Assembly (NCBI GenBank): GCA_001839685.1
Contig: MLAK01000858.1
Span: 1 to 53,801 of the forward strand
Reading direction: 5' to 3'
Source of the DNA: Tritrichomonas foetus
Taxonomy: Eukaryota; Parabasalia; Tritrichomonadida; Tritrichomonadidae
DNA length: 53,801 bases
Below the pieces are notes generated by a model that was given only the letters and a program-made list of their open reading frames with translations, searched no databases and was not told the origin of the DNA. This document shows positions 20,801 to 28,315 of the stretch, one piece after another; the stretch's first letter is position 1, and every line of letters starts with the position of its first letter. The position numbers were made by a program, and so were the translations under genes.

Positions 20801-23800
20801 ATGTTTCAAGATTCTGATATTTTCTTGGCTAAAATTGTTGAAAAAAATCCCTCAAATGCAAAAATCATTAATAAAATTATCATTCATAATAGAAGAGTAC
20901 CTAAAACTTTTAAGCTTCTTGCTGCTTTACTCAAAAGTGCTCCAATAAGTGAGTGGAATTCTGCTTCCAAAACACCGCGAGACGAATCTTCACTACAATA
21001 TACTATTCTCGATTCATTTATTAATATAATAGATAAAAAAAATATTGAATTATTTAAGCAATTATTGACATTTGATGAATTAAGATATATATTCATCACT
21101 GCACCGGAGCATCTTGCTGTAAAAATATATCATTTTATAGTTCTAATGGCTGCTTTTGTTATTGATTTTATTCAAATTGATTCACCATTCCTTATTAAAC
21201 TTGCATCTTTATGTAAACATGCATCGGTTTGGATGGATACAATGTTTCTAGTATCTGGCGATCCAGATTGTAAATCAACAATGGTTCGTCGACCTGCAAT
21301 GATTCCTCTTTTATTACATCTTTTATGGAGTGGAGGTGCATACTTGGTTCACTGCAAGTCCTACAGTGGATCAAATTCATCAACAAATTCTCTTTCACTA
21401 AATAATTCCCAAGAAATGAACTACAGTTTATCAGACAATCATAACAATTCAATTGATTTAGGAAACCTTTTAACTAGTTTAAATGACAATCAGTCTGATA
21501 ATCCGAGCAACTCAATCGAAGATATTAGCAATACACTAGATACAGCTGAAATCGAACTCAATTCTACTTTTAACAGCTCACTTGATATAAGTACTGATTC
21601 TGTTTCAATGATAGAAAAATTTGATTCAAATGCCAATTCAGGAAAAATAAAAACTGTAGTTTCAACAACAAATAAAATTGAAGAAAAATTAGAAAAAGTT
21701 GTGAATTATTTATTACCAATAATTCCTCAAATTGTTAATCGGCCTGATTGCTCCCAAATATTTTCGACATATTTCCCATTAATTTTCAATTATACTGTTC
21801 TTTTTGATCCAAATTTTATACTTGATGAAATTCAATCACCTGCTCGAATTCCAAGACTACAAGTTTCGAATTTAGGTGATGCATCTGATCCAACTTGGAG
21901 CGAATCTATCTCAAGAAACAAAGACATTAAGTTTTCTGATCCTCCAACTGTTCAAACATCGAAAGTATTTTTAAGATCAATGGTTTCATTATTTATTTCT
22001 ATGCCAAAAAATGAAAATGATGAGATTTTGCAACCAAATATGACTGCATTGGAATCCTTTATTTTAACATCTCCGTTGTCTTCTTTATTATGCGAGATAA
22101 TAATGAAATCAGGTTCTAATGCTCCATCTTTAGCACTATCTTTATTTGTTTCTCAACCATTTTTTAATGTTTCTCGTTCAAAGTTCATTGTTAAAAATCT
22201 TTCGCACATTCTATTAAACAAAACAGATTTGCCATCATTATCTACTGTCCTTCAAGTTATTTTTATTCTTGCAGGAAAACGATATTTATCGGATGATTCT
22301 TCTCGTATTTTTAATGATTTGTTCATTTTGAGTAATATGGTTCATCACACTTTAGGAAATGAAGGTCTTGAGCGATTTTCGCAAAGCTTTATGCAGATTT
22401 TCTTAATAATATTCACAACAATTCCCAATGAAGATTATTCACTCCTTTATGAAATTTTGGAAGCTAATGTTGATATTTTTGTTCAAATGTCAATTTTCAC
22501 AAAGATGGAAAAATGTTGGATTTATGGATTTTCTATTGCTTTTAATGAAATTGAAGATATTAGTGGTGTTTTACAATCATTTGTTCCTGAAAATGATGAA
22601 TATATCAATAAAGACGAAAAATATAAAGGAAAAATAGACAATATTAAATTAATCAAACCAGAAATAATAAAGATCTGCCATAATGATTGGGAGAAGTTCA
22701 CTTCAAATGTTTTAGCTTTATATGAGCAAGGAAAATCATCATTAATTCCACCTTCAAAAACAATAATTTCCGAAGCTTCACTTGAATTCACTAAGAAAAC
22801 CTACATTGCAAATTGTAAACATTTTCTTGTTCGGCAGCTTTTAAATGATGCTTTTCAATTCATCGATTCGTCATTCCCTGTCTTTATAGAGAAAAGAAAA
22901 TGGTCGAGCTTTTTGGTTTTATTGCAAGAACAAAGATCATCAAAGTCTAAATTTGATCCCAAATGCTACCATTTATCTCCTCGATGTTCTCCATTTTATC
23001 CACCTAAAGTTTTAGCACCTTCACCTTGGCCGTATTTCCAAGCTGATGATTATACAAAATCACCATTTATTGAAATGTTTGAAAATAATTTGAGACTGCC
23101 TCCACCTAAACGAGATAAAAGAACTTTAATTAGCTTGTTTTATTCGAAATTTAGGAAATGGGGTTATTCTTTAGCTGTTCATGAATGTAATTTCCTTCGA
23201 TATTCAAATCCTATTCCAACAATATCATTTTGGTTTCCCGATGCAATAATTTTATTGACTTTTTCAAGAATGAAAAATGGTGAGATTGAATTCACTGATC
23301 TACAAGATCCAATTGATCCAAAAACTCGACATATTTTCTTAGAATCTGTTTTTTTGGGTCATTTTGGTCTAACATCATTATTCATATCGCATGTTGTTGT
23401 CATTATTCCTTTGTATTCCATTCTTTATGTTTTAAGATTTAATATGAATTCACTTGCATTTTGGACTTTTAATTCTGGTCACTTTTTACTTCAATTTGAT
23501 TTTAAATCATTGAGACAAGTGACTCCATATTTAGATAAAATTGTAAAAATTGCAGTTGATTCGTTCCCATTGGAAAATTATCTCACCCAAAGTCGAACAA
23601 ATCATGAATCTTTATCAATGTTAAATGAAAATAAAATAACTGTTCAACAATTCATGTTTACATTGAATGCCTTATCAATGAAAAGTTTTGCTGATTTAAA
23701 CAATTATCCATTTATTCCTCGTTTAATTCAAACAGATGAAGATTCTGAGTTTGATCGAAAAGTTAATTTTCCAGATGGGCAGACAGTCGCTAATCTTTTA

Positions 23801-25099
23801 TTCAGAATTTTACCTTTCAGGTATTTTGCTACTGATTCAAAACCACTTGATATCACACATTTCACTAATCTACCTGCAAATATTCTTGCAATTCCAGAAA
23901 TTCTTAAAGATATCAATAATTTTGGTGTTGGTGATTGTGATATTACGAAATTAGCTCGATCTCCAAGACATTTTGCAGCTGTTTTAAGAGAATCTCTCGA
24001 AAATCAAGACAATCATGAACAACTAATGCAATGGGTTCATTTGCATTATATGATGACACCAACACGATCATCTTCACTTGATCATAAAAGTTGGCAACAA
24101 ATTTCTGGTCCTTCGAGCAACCATAAAAGAAACCAAATCACAAAAGCAAGTCAAGTTAATCGGACTTTGTCTGGTCATAGTCGTCCTGCTAATCAACTTC
24201 AACCAATGACTAATAGACTTCATAGACAACAAACAACAGTCATTTCTGTCTCTAGAAGACTTTCTAGACTTACATTTATTAATAATATAACTGATAAAGT
24301 CTTATTCTGTGAATATCATCATTTATATGGACTTGCAGAATCTATATCTGTATCAATAGATGGTGTTTTCTTTGTAATTGACTTTGCATTTGGTATAACA
24401 AGAGCATATAAAGTTATTTTCTCTTCAGGAAATCCACAAAGAGCAAAATGTATCTCTGAATTTTCAGCAGGTGCTAAACCAAAATCATCAGTCTCTGGAC
24501 ATGATTGGCTTTGTGCAACAGCATCAGGAAAAAGACTTGCTTTTTGGGAAATTATTACCGGAACAGTTCATCGTCTGATCAAATTTGATTCAACTATTAC
24601 TGCAGTTGCTTTTGATGAATCAGGGTATTATGTATGGGTCGCTGTAGGCAAGAAAATATATATAATTGGAATCAATGGAAGCATTCTTGGTGAATGTGAA
24701 GTTTCACCAGAAAACATAACAGCTTTAATGCACATTGATAGAAAACCAACTGCTTTTTGTGGAACTGAGCATGGAAGAATTTTCATGCTTACATTCGATT
24801 TAACTTCAAGTTCAATTGATATCCATGAACTTGAATCGAAACATAAAGATCCAATAGAAAAAATTGTTCAACAAAGAGTTGCAAAACACTATTTTAGTGT
24901 TGATTCAACAGGAAGAATTGAAAAATGGAATCCTGAAGGCGATTCAATTAATGATGAAAGTTCTGTTTTCACATCTTGTGCAGTCTGTACAGCTCCAACT
25001 CATACTTTATGCCAATTTTGTAATAAACCAGTTTGTGCTCAATGCATGCCAAATCACTCCAAAGGGCCCAATTGTAGGCATTGCATTGCATTCATATAA
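17855..25099 (+). CDS. BEACH-WD40 protein with C-terminal zinc-binding cluster (ALFY/LvsA-like)
   Basis: Encodes 2414 residues. The ATG at 17891 (residue 13) is a possible alternative start because TCACA at 17876-17880 sits just before it. The N-terminal 650 residues are helical/ARM-like. Residues about 700-830 (TLSFWF...KWTHVFIRF) look like the ConA-like lectin domain of BEACH proteins. A PH-BEACH-like region covers about 1748-1890. The BEACH core (about 1925-2062) is recognisable from SFADLNNYPFIPRL and from RSPRHFAAVLRESLEN...WVHLHY but is short, roughly half of the usual 280 residues. WD40-like blades follow (about 2148-2360). The tail has four CxxC pairs (about 2374-2410: CAVC, CQFC, CAQC, CRHC), placed like the FYVE finger of ALFY/WDFY3 but lacking the RHHCR lipid-binding motif. 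Expected role: a large scaffold for vesicle, lysosome or autophagy traffic. Confidence 0.85.
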   Translation: MRIFKFNSQENKMNFTDSRSRIFLGPEVANQESIILSPEYVTLTEKWLFYLDPENENQQDKNFCDFCSFYSKLLLNNNTKKIGILVTPKVVPVLIKHGLNFSDNPKAFQKCIKTLRNAFSVSPVQKINNQLLALFYGFLDVATKYNEIISESSIFFSSIFAQRTFCIEIANTPFLNQIITNCFIKNPSQVVAQYLQLLIFNQIDKYFFQSINYKKITLFLISCMNDKNLPNEMHPHLALFFCSFIQQISVISKGYISFVIENDGISSLELILNESNRIYIYSELILAYNDDKSPPPNILIIKYLYSQFQKHENLQNVLFDLIFATIQGNPDFFMKLNSIVPIKKWFETTHLNIKSGLVLLNYIKAAFPDDIQYVLKFFFKYLDIQGELHQISSDDYLNCVNLIDNLFTKRLVSLKYLISLDFLKIFVLNPSHSQLADFFIKSPTFTQLTLDTLSHQESFERRETVFESIIQMCPSFNDQETFISICSAFLVAAPSKIDVKRVYDEINETGKYSLVSIFSKAFPKSLELTNNFVSLGLLKWVSNLFDNSYIDIITLSNLFAALVVQRPYRELDILISSFHKDHPIFSLDKVTIDRIVYGLKDISIYPHRPIRVCSLFHLLDCPEQCSPYNAWVIGKYSLSNFEDFEKVPLLPCVANRFMHAADVERALKYPKMFEKFVDLSYDHFSMFQFYSGTEEMRIEKKYTTLSFWFIFSEELSVDVHLFHADNIMFDINENSLTVICDGQTIVVDAEPTKWTHVFIRFESSLMSQSVRITLNNENTFAFLLKTKMSEFTHACFSAARGSPMMFLGSAIRFSSVVPKDFSMIYSHGPGYIEPSDELNESLLVTPFELSNISVPLNCFPVPYMGFAVHNLSNHNFKVMMRHLREAGDVETYNSVFRAICNINKITRNYNKRFWKQLLHSVKHAKIYPSTELLESALETVVTPKHSDKIFGTILYGNNLWDIVNNEALVCALFDMFPNTNWKMFQDSDIFLAKIVEKNPSNAKIINKIIIHNRRVPKTFKLLAALLKSAPISEWNSASKTPRDESSLQYTILDSFINIIDKKNIELFKQLLTFDELRYIFITAPEHLAVKIYHFIVLMAAFVIDFIQIDSPFLIKLASLCKHASVWMDTMFLVSGDPDCKSTMVRRPAMIPLLLHLLWSGGAYLVHCKSYSGSNSSTNSLSLNNSQEMNYSLSDNHNNSIDLGNLLTSLNDNQSDNPSNSIEDISNTLDTAEIELNSTFNSSLDISTDSVSMIEKFDSNANSGKIKTVVSTTNKIEEKLEKVVNYLLPIIPQIVNRPDCSQIFSTYFPLIFNYTVLFDPNFILDEIQSPARIPRLQVSNLGDASDPTWSESISRNKDIKFSDPPTVQTSKVFLRSMVSLFISMPKNENDEILQPNMTALESFILTSPLSSLLCEIIMKSGSNAPSLALSLFVSQPFFNVSRSKFIVKNLSHILLNKTDLPSLSTVLQVIFILAGKRYLSDDSSRIFNDLFILSNMVHHTLGNEGLERFSQSFMQIFLIIFTTIPNEDYSLLYEILEANVDIFVQMSIFTKMEKCWIYGFSIAFNEIEDISGVLQSFVPENDEYINKDEKYKGKIDNIKLIKPEIIKICHNDWEKFTSNVLALYEQGKSSLIPPSKTIISEASLEFTKKTYIANCKHFLVRQLLNDAFQFIDSSFPVFIEKRKWSSFLVLLQEQRSSKSKFDPKCYHLSPRCSPFYPPKVLAPSPWPYFQADDYTKSPFIEMFENNLRLPPPKRDKRTLISLFYSKFRKWGYSLAVHECNFLRYSNPIPTISFWFPDAIILLTFSRMKNGEIEFTDLQDPIDPKTRHIFLESVFLGHFGLTSLFISHVVVIIPLYSILYVLRFNMNSLAFWTFNSGHFLLQFDFKSLRQVTPYLDKIVKIAVDSFPLENYLTQSRTNHESLSMLNENKITVQQFMFTLNALSMKSFADLNNYPFIPRLIQTDEDSEFDRKVNFPDGQTVANLLFRILPFRYFATDSKPLDITHFTNLPANILAIPEILKDINNFGVGDCDITKLARSPRHFAAVLRESLENQDNHEQLMQWVHLHYMMTPTRSSSLDHKSWQQISGPSSNHKRNQITKASQVNRTLSGHSRPANQLQPMTNRLHRQQTTVISVSRRLSRLTFINNITDKVLFCEYHHLYGLAESISVSIDGVFFVIDFAFGITRAYKVIFSSGNPQRAKCISEFSAGAKPKSSVSGHDWLCATASGKRLAFWEIITGTVHRLIKFDSTITAVAFDESGYYVWVAVGKKIYIIGINGSILGECEVSPENITALMHIDRKPTAFCGTEHGRIFMLTFDLTSSSIDIHELESKHKDPIEKIVQQRVAKHYFSVDSTGRIEKWNPEGDSINDESSVFTSCAVCTAPTHTLCQFCNKPVCAQCMPNHSKGPNCRHCIAFI
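17876..17880 (+). promoter_or_regulatory. Initiator-like TCACA near the BEACH gene start
   Basis: TCACA lies 10 bases before an in-frame ATG at 17891. If it is the transcription start, the ATG at 17855 would not be in the mRNA and the protein would begin at MNFTDSRSRIF. Confidence 0.35.
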
Positions 25100-25480
25100 A
25101 AATAGTATATATATCTGATGTTTTTTGTGTTTTTAATACAAATTGTATTTATTTATTAATCCAAAAAATGAACAATCTTTTTTCTGACAATGTCAAAATT
25201 TTCTCTTCCAACAAAGTTTTCAGATTCTATTTTTTCAATTATAATTTTAAATGATTAAAAACATGACATGATAGGCATTTTTATAACAAAATTTCCATAA
25301 ACGATAGTTGAACTATCATAGTTTAACTAAAGTGAAGATGGTTGAGTATACAGGAAAAGGGAACACTAAATAATTATGTCATTGTAATACAAGTTAAATC
25401 GAAATTTAAAGGATTACTTTTTCTGAATATGGCCAAATAAACATTGAAATCTCCATAAAATCTTCTATCAAGATTATTAA
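25100..25480. other. Intergenic region upstream of the BAR-like gene
   Basis: 381 bases, AT-rich. GGCCAAAT at 25431-25438 lies 43 bases before the next ATG and recurs in other upstream regions of the window. An inverted pair GATAGTTGAACTATC occurs near 25303-25317. No gene was seen. Confidence 0.5.
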
Positions 25481-26194
25481 ATGCATCAAATAAAAGGCTT
25501 ATTTAATCAAACTCGAACATTCCCTCAGTACCACGACACTATCGACGCTTTAAATTTATCAATAGAAAGTCAAAGAAAAGTGATTGAAGGAATATCTCTT
25601 GTATTCAGCGACGATTATACGATTTTTTGTAAGAATCAAAACAAAGAGACAAAAAGTTCTATTTTAGGAATCCAACAAGCCGGAAAAAAACAAATTAAAA
25701 TCATGCAAAATTTGCTAAATTCATTATCTGTTTTGCCAACTGATTTATCAATTTTGCTTACTCTCTATAATAACATTGTCAAGGAGTGGTCGGTTGTCGT
25801 CCAGGCAAGAGAAAACGCCCAAAAAAGCAAGGCAAATCTTGAAAAACTTGAAATGAGCCTTGAAAGAAGCCAAAATAAGGAATCACCTGAATATAAAAAA
25901 CTACTTGATTTGAAAGATGCTGCTAAAAAGCAAGAAGAAAATGATTATAAACTTGCTGAAAAGCTTCGAGATGAAAAGTTTGTTCGTGTAAACGAATTAA
26001 AAAAAATGTTTATGGATTCGCTCGCAAAATCTTTGAAGGCCGCGGCGGAAGCGCGAGAAGAAACAGCGAAAGAATTGAATCATGTGGCGAGTGAGATGTC
26101 GAATGCTGTTTTGGAGTTCCAAGATTATAATTCATCGGACCTTGACAAATTAAAAGAAAGAATGAAACAACTCGAAGAAGAAGATTTTGATTGA
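25481..26194 (+). CDS. BAR-like coiled-coil protein
   Basis: Encodes 237 residues, almost entirely helical: an N-terminal helix, then long heptad-patterned helices from about residue 20 to 235, with a basic middle (QKSKANLEKLEMSLERSQNK) and an acidic end (LKERMKQLEEEDFD). The size, three-helix layout and FPQYHDTIDALNLSIESQRK opening resemble the BAR/amphiphysin fold that senses or bends membranes, a family common in parabasalids. No SH3, PX or PH domain is attached. The assignment rests on pattern only; a generic coiled coil is the alternative. A T31 run begins 56 bases after the TGA stop. Confidence 0.55.
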   Translation: MHQIKGLFNQTRTFPQYHDTIDALNLSIESQRKVIEGISLVFSDDYTIFCKNQNKETKSSILGIQQAGKKQIKIMQNLLNSLSVLPTDLSILLTLYNNIVKEWSVVVQARENAQKSKANLEKLEMSLERSQNKESPEYKKLLDLKDAAKKQEENDYKLAEKLRDEKFVRVNELKKMFMDSLAKSLKAAAEAREETAKELNHVASEMSNAVLEFQDYNSSDLDKLKERMKQLEEEDFD

Positions 26195-26247
26195 TTTCGT
26201 TTTTTCTGTTGTTTTTTATGTTAACTTTAGTTATTAATATTTCTTTT

Positions 26248-26282
<35 letters not shown>

Positions 26283-26707
26283 TGTGTGTGTGAATCAAAA
26301 ATTGTTTTATTGTATATTTGATTTTTATGTTGTATTTCTCTGATGTATTTTAGATATCATGATTAAATCTTCATCATTATAATCATCTAAGTTTCATGAG
26401 ATGAAATATAATTCAACAGTGTGAATCAACATAAATAGCATCATAATCAAATAAAATATAAATAGATATTATAATCAGAAATTAAATCAATATACCTTTA
26501 TAATAAAAACAAATAACAAAAATATACGCCAATACAAAGAATCATTAATAGTTAAATTGGTGTCAAAAGAAAAAAAAAAATCATCAAACTTGAAGCACAA
26601 TTCATAAATTTTCCGTAAAGGAATGATCAAAACTGTGTTTCAGTTCAGATCTGGACATATCAGAATAATACAAAATCATCATCAAAAGAAAAAACGGAAA
26701 ATTAAAA
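26195..26707. other. Convergent intergenic region with T31 tract
   Basis: 513 bases between converging genes. The main feature is the homopolymer at 26250-26280 followed by a short TG run. The rest is AT-rich without a gene. Confidence 0.6.
26250..26280. repeat. Poly-T tract, 31 bases
   Basis: An uninterrupted run of T, preceded by T/C-rich sequence and followed by ATTGTGTGTGTG. It could be a U-rich 3'-UTR element of the BAR-like gene. Length is likely to vary between reads or strains. Confidence 0.9.
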
Positions 26708-27796
26708 TTAGGTTTGACTTGGTGGTTTTTGTGGAGGTTGCATGATCCCCTTCCATTCTTCTTTGGAAAAAAGTGCAGCAATGTTATTGACACAAACAGG
26801 CCCCTTACTAAAATACGCGTGTTTGAGTGCCTCTCGAGCCGTGATTCGCTTTGTTGGGTTGTAAACGAGCATTCTAGACAGGAGTTCTGCTGCTTCAGGA
26901 GGCGAATCAGCTGTTAGCTTCGATAAAGTATTAGTTGCAGTTGGTGGCTGTCTTTGGATGAGAGTTTGTAAGTTTGTACAATATTGAGGATTTTTACAAT
27001 CACTTTCTGAGATCGGACCAAGTATCCCCACAATTCTTAATAATTGAGCAATACTTAATCCATTAAAATCATGATTATTTTCTTTCTTACTATTATTAGA
27101 GCCGAATAAAATGGTGCCTGTAAGCAATTCCCCAAGTATGCATCCGCATGCCCACATATCAACCGCTTGATCATAATTTGGATCACCTAACATTAATTCT
27201 GGGGCCCTGTACCAAGGATGAACAACATTCAAACTCTTCGGCTGGTCTTTATCGTCAACTACGCGGCTGTAACCGAGATCCACCAATTTTACAATTCCTG
27301 GAATTCTTTCACTCTGCGGCATAATCACTACATTTGCTGAAATGACATTGCAGTGCGCAATGTTTCTGGTGTGGAGATAGTCCAAAGCGAGAAGTAATTG
27401 GAATATTATGGATTTCGTTGCAACTGGCGGAACTAAGGCGTTTTTCATACTGAAGTACCGGACAATCCTCCTGACATCGGCCAGGTGGTTTTCGAAACAA
27501 TAGGCTATCATCGGATTGGATTCATCTAAATCGCACGAAATTTCACCAACAATCGGCTTGATGATGTGAGGAGAATTTATTTCGCTTAAGAAAATGAGCT
27601 CTCGAAAAACCGCTTGAGGAATTGTATGTTCGTCAAGAAAAAGTTTTGAGCATTTCACAGTGATTATTTCTTTCTTTTCGTCGTCGGCTCGAGTGCCGCG
27701 CCACAGTGAACTGATTGAAGTTGCCGCATAACGTTCAATTAAATGGAATCGATCAGATATTCGTGAATAACTTGTTGTGTTTTTTTGTTGATTCAT
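26708..27796 (-). CDS. CMGC-family pseudokinase
   Basis: Encodes 362 residues with a full-length kinase fold (about 14-345). CMGC affinity is shown by HPWYRAPELMLG, VDMWACGCILGELLTGTILF and the insert before HAYF. Catalytic features are degraded: the glycine loop (about 20-34) reads IERYAATSISSLWRG with no glycine until its end; the catalytic loop expected as HRDLKPxN reads HCNVISAN (148-155), so the proton-accepting Asp is Asn150; and DFG is DLG (173-175). The VAIK lysine (Lys48 in ITVKCSK) and the APE Glu are kept. ATP binding may persist, but phosphotransfer is unlikely. MAPK, CDK and RCK-type ancestry are all possible. The role would be scaffolding or allosteric. Confidence 0.85.
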   Translation of the reverse strand: MNQQKNTTSYSRISDRFHLIERYAATSISSLWRGTRADDEKKEIITVKCSKLFLDEHTIPQAVFRELIFLSEINSPHIIKPIVGEISCDLDESNPMIAYCFENHLADVRRIVRYFSMKNALVPPVATKSIIFQLLLALDYLHTRNIAHCNVISANVVIMPQSERIPGIVKLVDLGYSRVVDDKDQPKSLNVVHPWYRAPELMLGDPNYDQAVDMWACGCILGELLTGTILFGSNNSKKENNHDFNGLSIAQLLRIVGILGPISESDCKNPQYCTNLQTLIQRQPPTATNTLSKLTADSPPEAAELLSRMLVYNPTKRITAREALKHAYFSKGPVCVNNIAALFSKEEWKGIMQPPQKPPSQT

Positions 27797-28315
27797 TTAT
27801 TTAATTTCATTTTTGAGAATCCTCACAAAACTAGAAAATTATTGTAACTTTTTGTATGCTTTTGCTCAGTTACGAAACTAGCTGGCCAATTAAAAATATA
27901 AAAAGTTGATATATTATATTACTGTTGAGTGTTTATCTTGTTATTCTTTTTTTATTTCATTGAATAAAGAGCTTTTCTATTAATTTAAGCATGTTATTAT
28001 AATATATTACCAATTTATTTAAAAAATATTCCGATAATTGTATGATACAATAATTTCAAGAATAGGATCCGGAATTAAATCAATATGAAAACAAACTGAC
28101 AGGTTTTTAAACATATATATAATTTAGATTCTCAGATACTTTTCATAATTTATGGAGATAACTTGTTCTAAAAAATTGAAAGTACGATAAACACAAAAAG
28201 TTATGATTTTCATTCAATAATACTTTTCATTTAGTTGAAAAACAGAAAAAAAAAAGATAATCAACATTAAGGTTAATATTTTCACCTAGATTTGGCCTTA
28301 TCACCTCCATCATTA
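27797..28315. other. Divergent intergenic region
   Basis: 519 AT-rich bases between the pseudokinase and the karyopherin. ATTTGGCC at 28290-28297 lies just upstream of the karyopherin ATG, and CTGGCCAATT occurs near 27881. No gene was seen. Confidence 0.5.
28310..28314 (+). promoter_or_regulatory. Initiator TCATT touching the karyopherin start
   Basis: CCATCATTAATGG: TCATT matches the initiator pattern, and its +1 A (28312) is 4 bases before the ATG, which supports that ATG over the upstream TTG. Confidence 0.5.
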
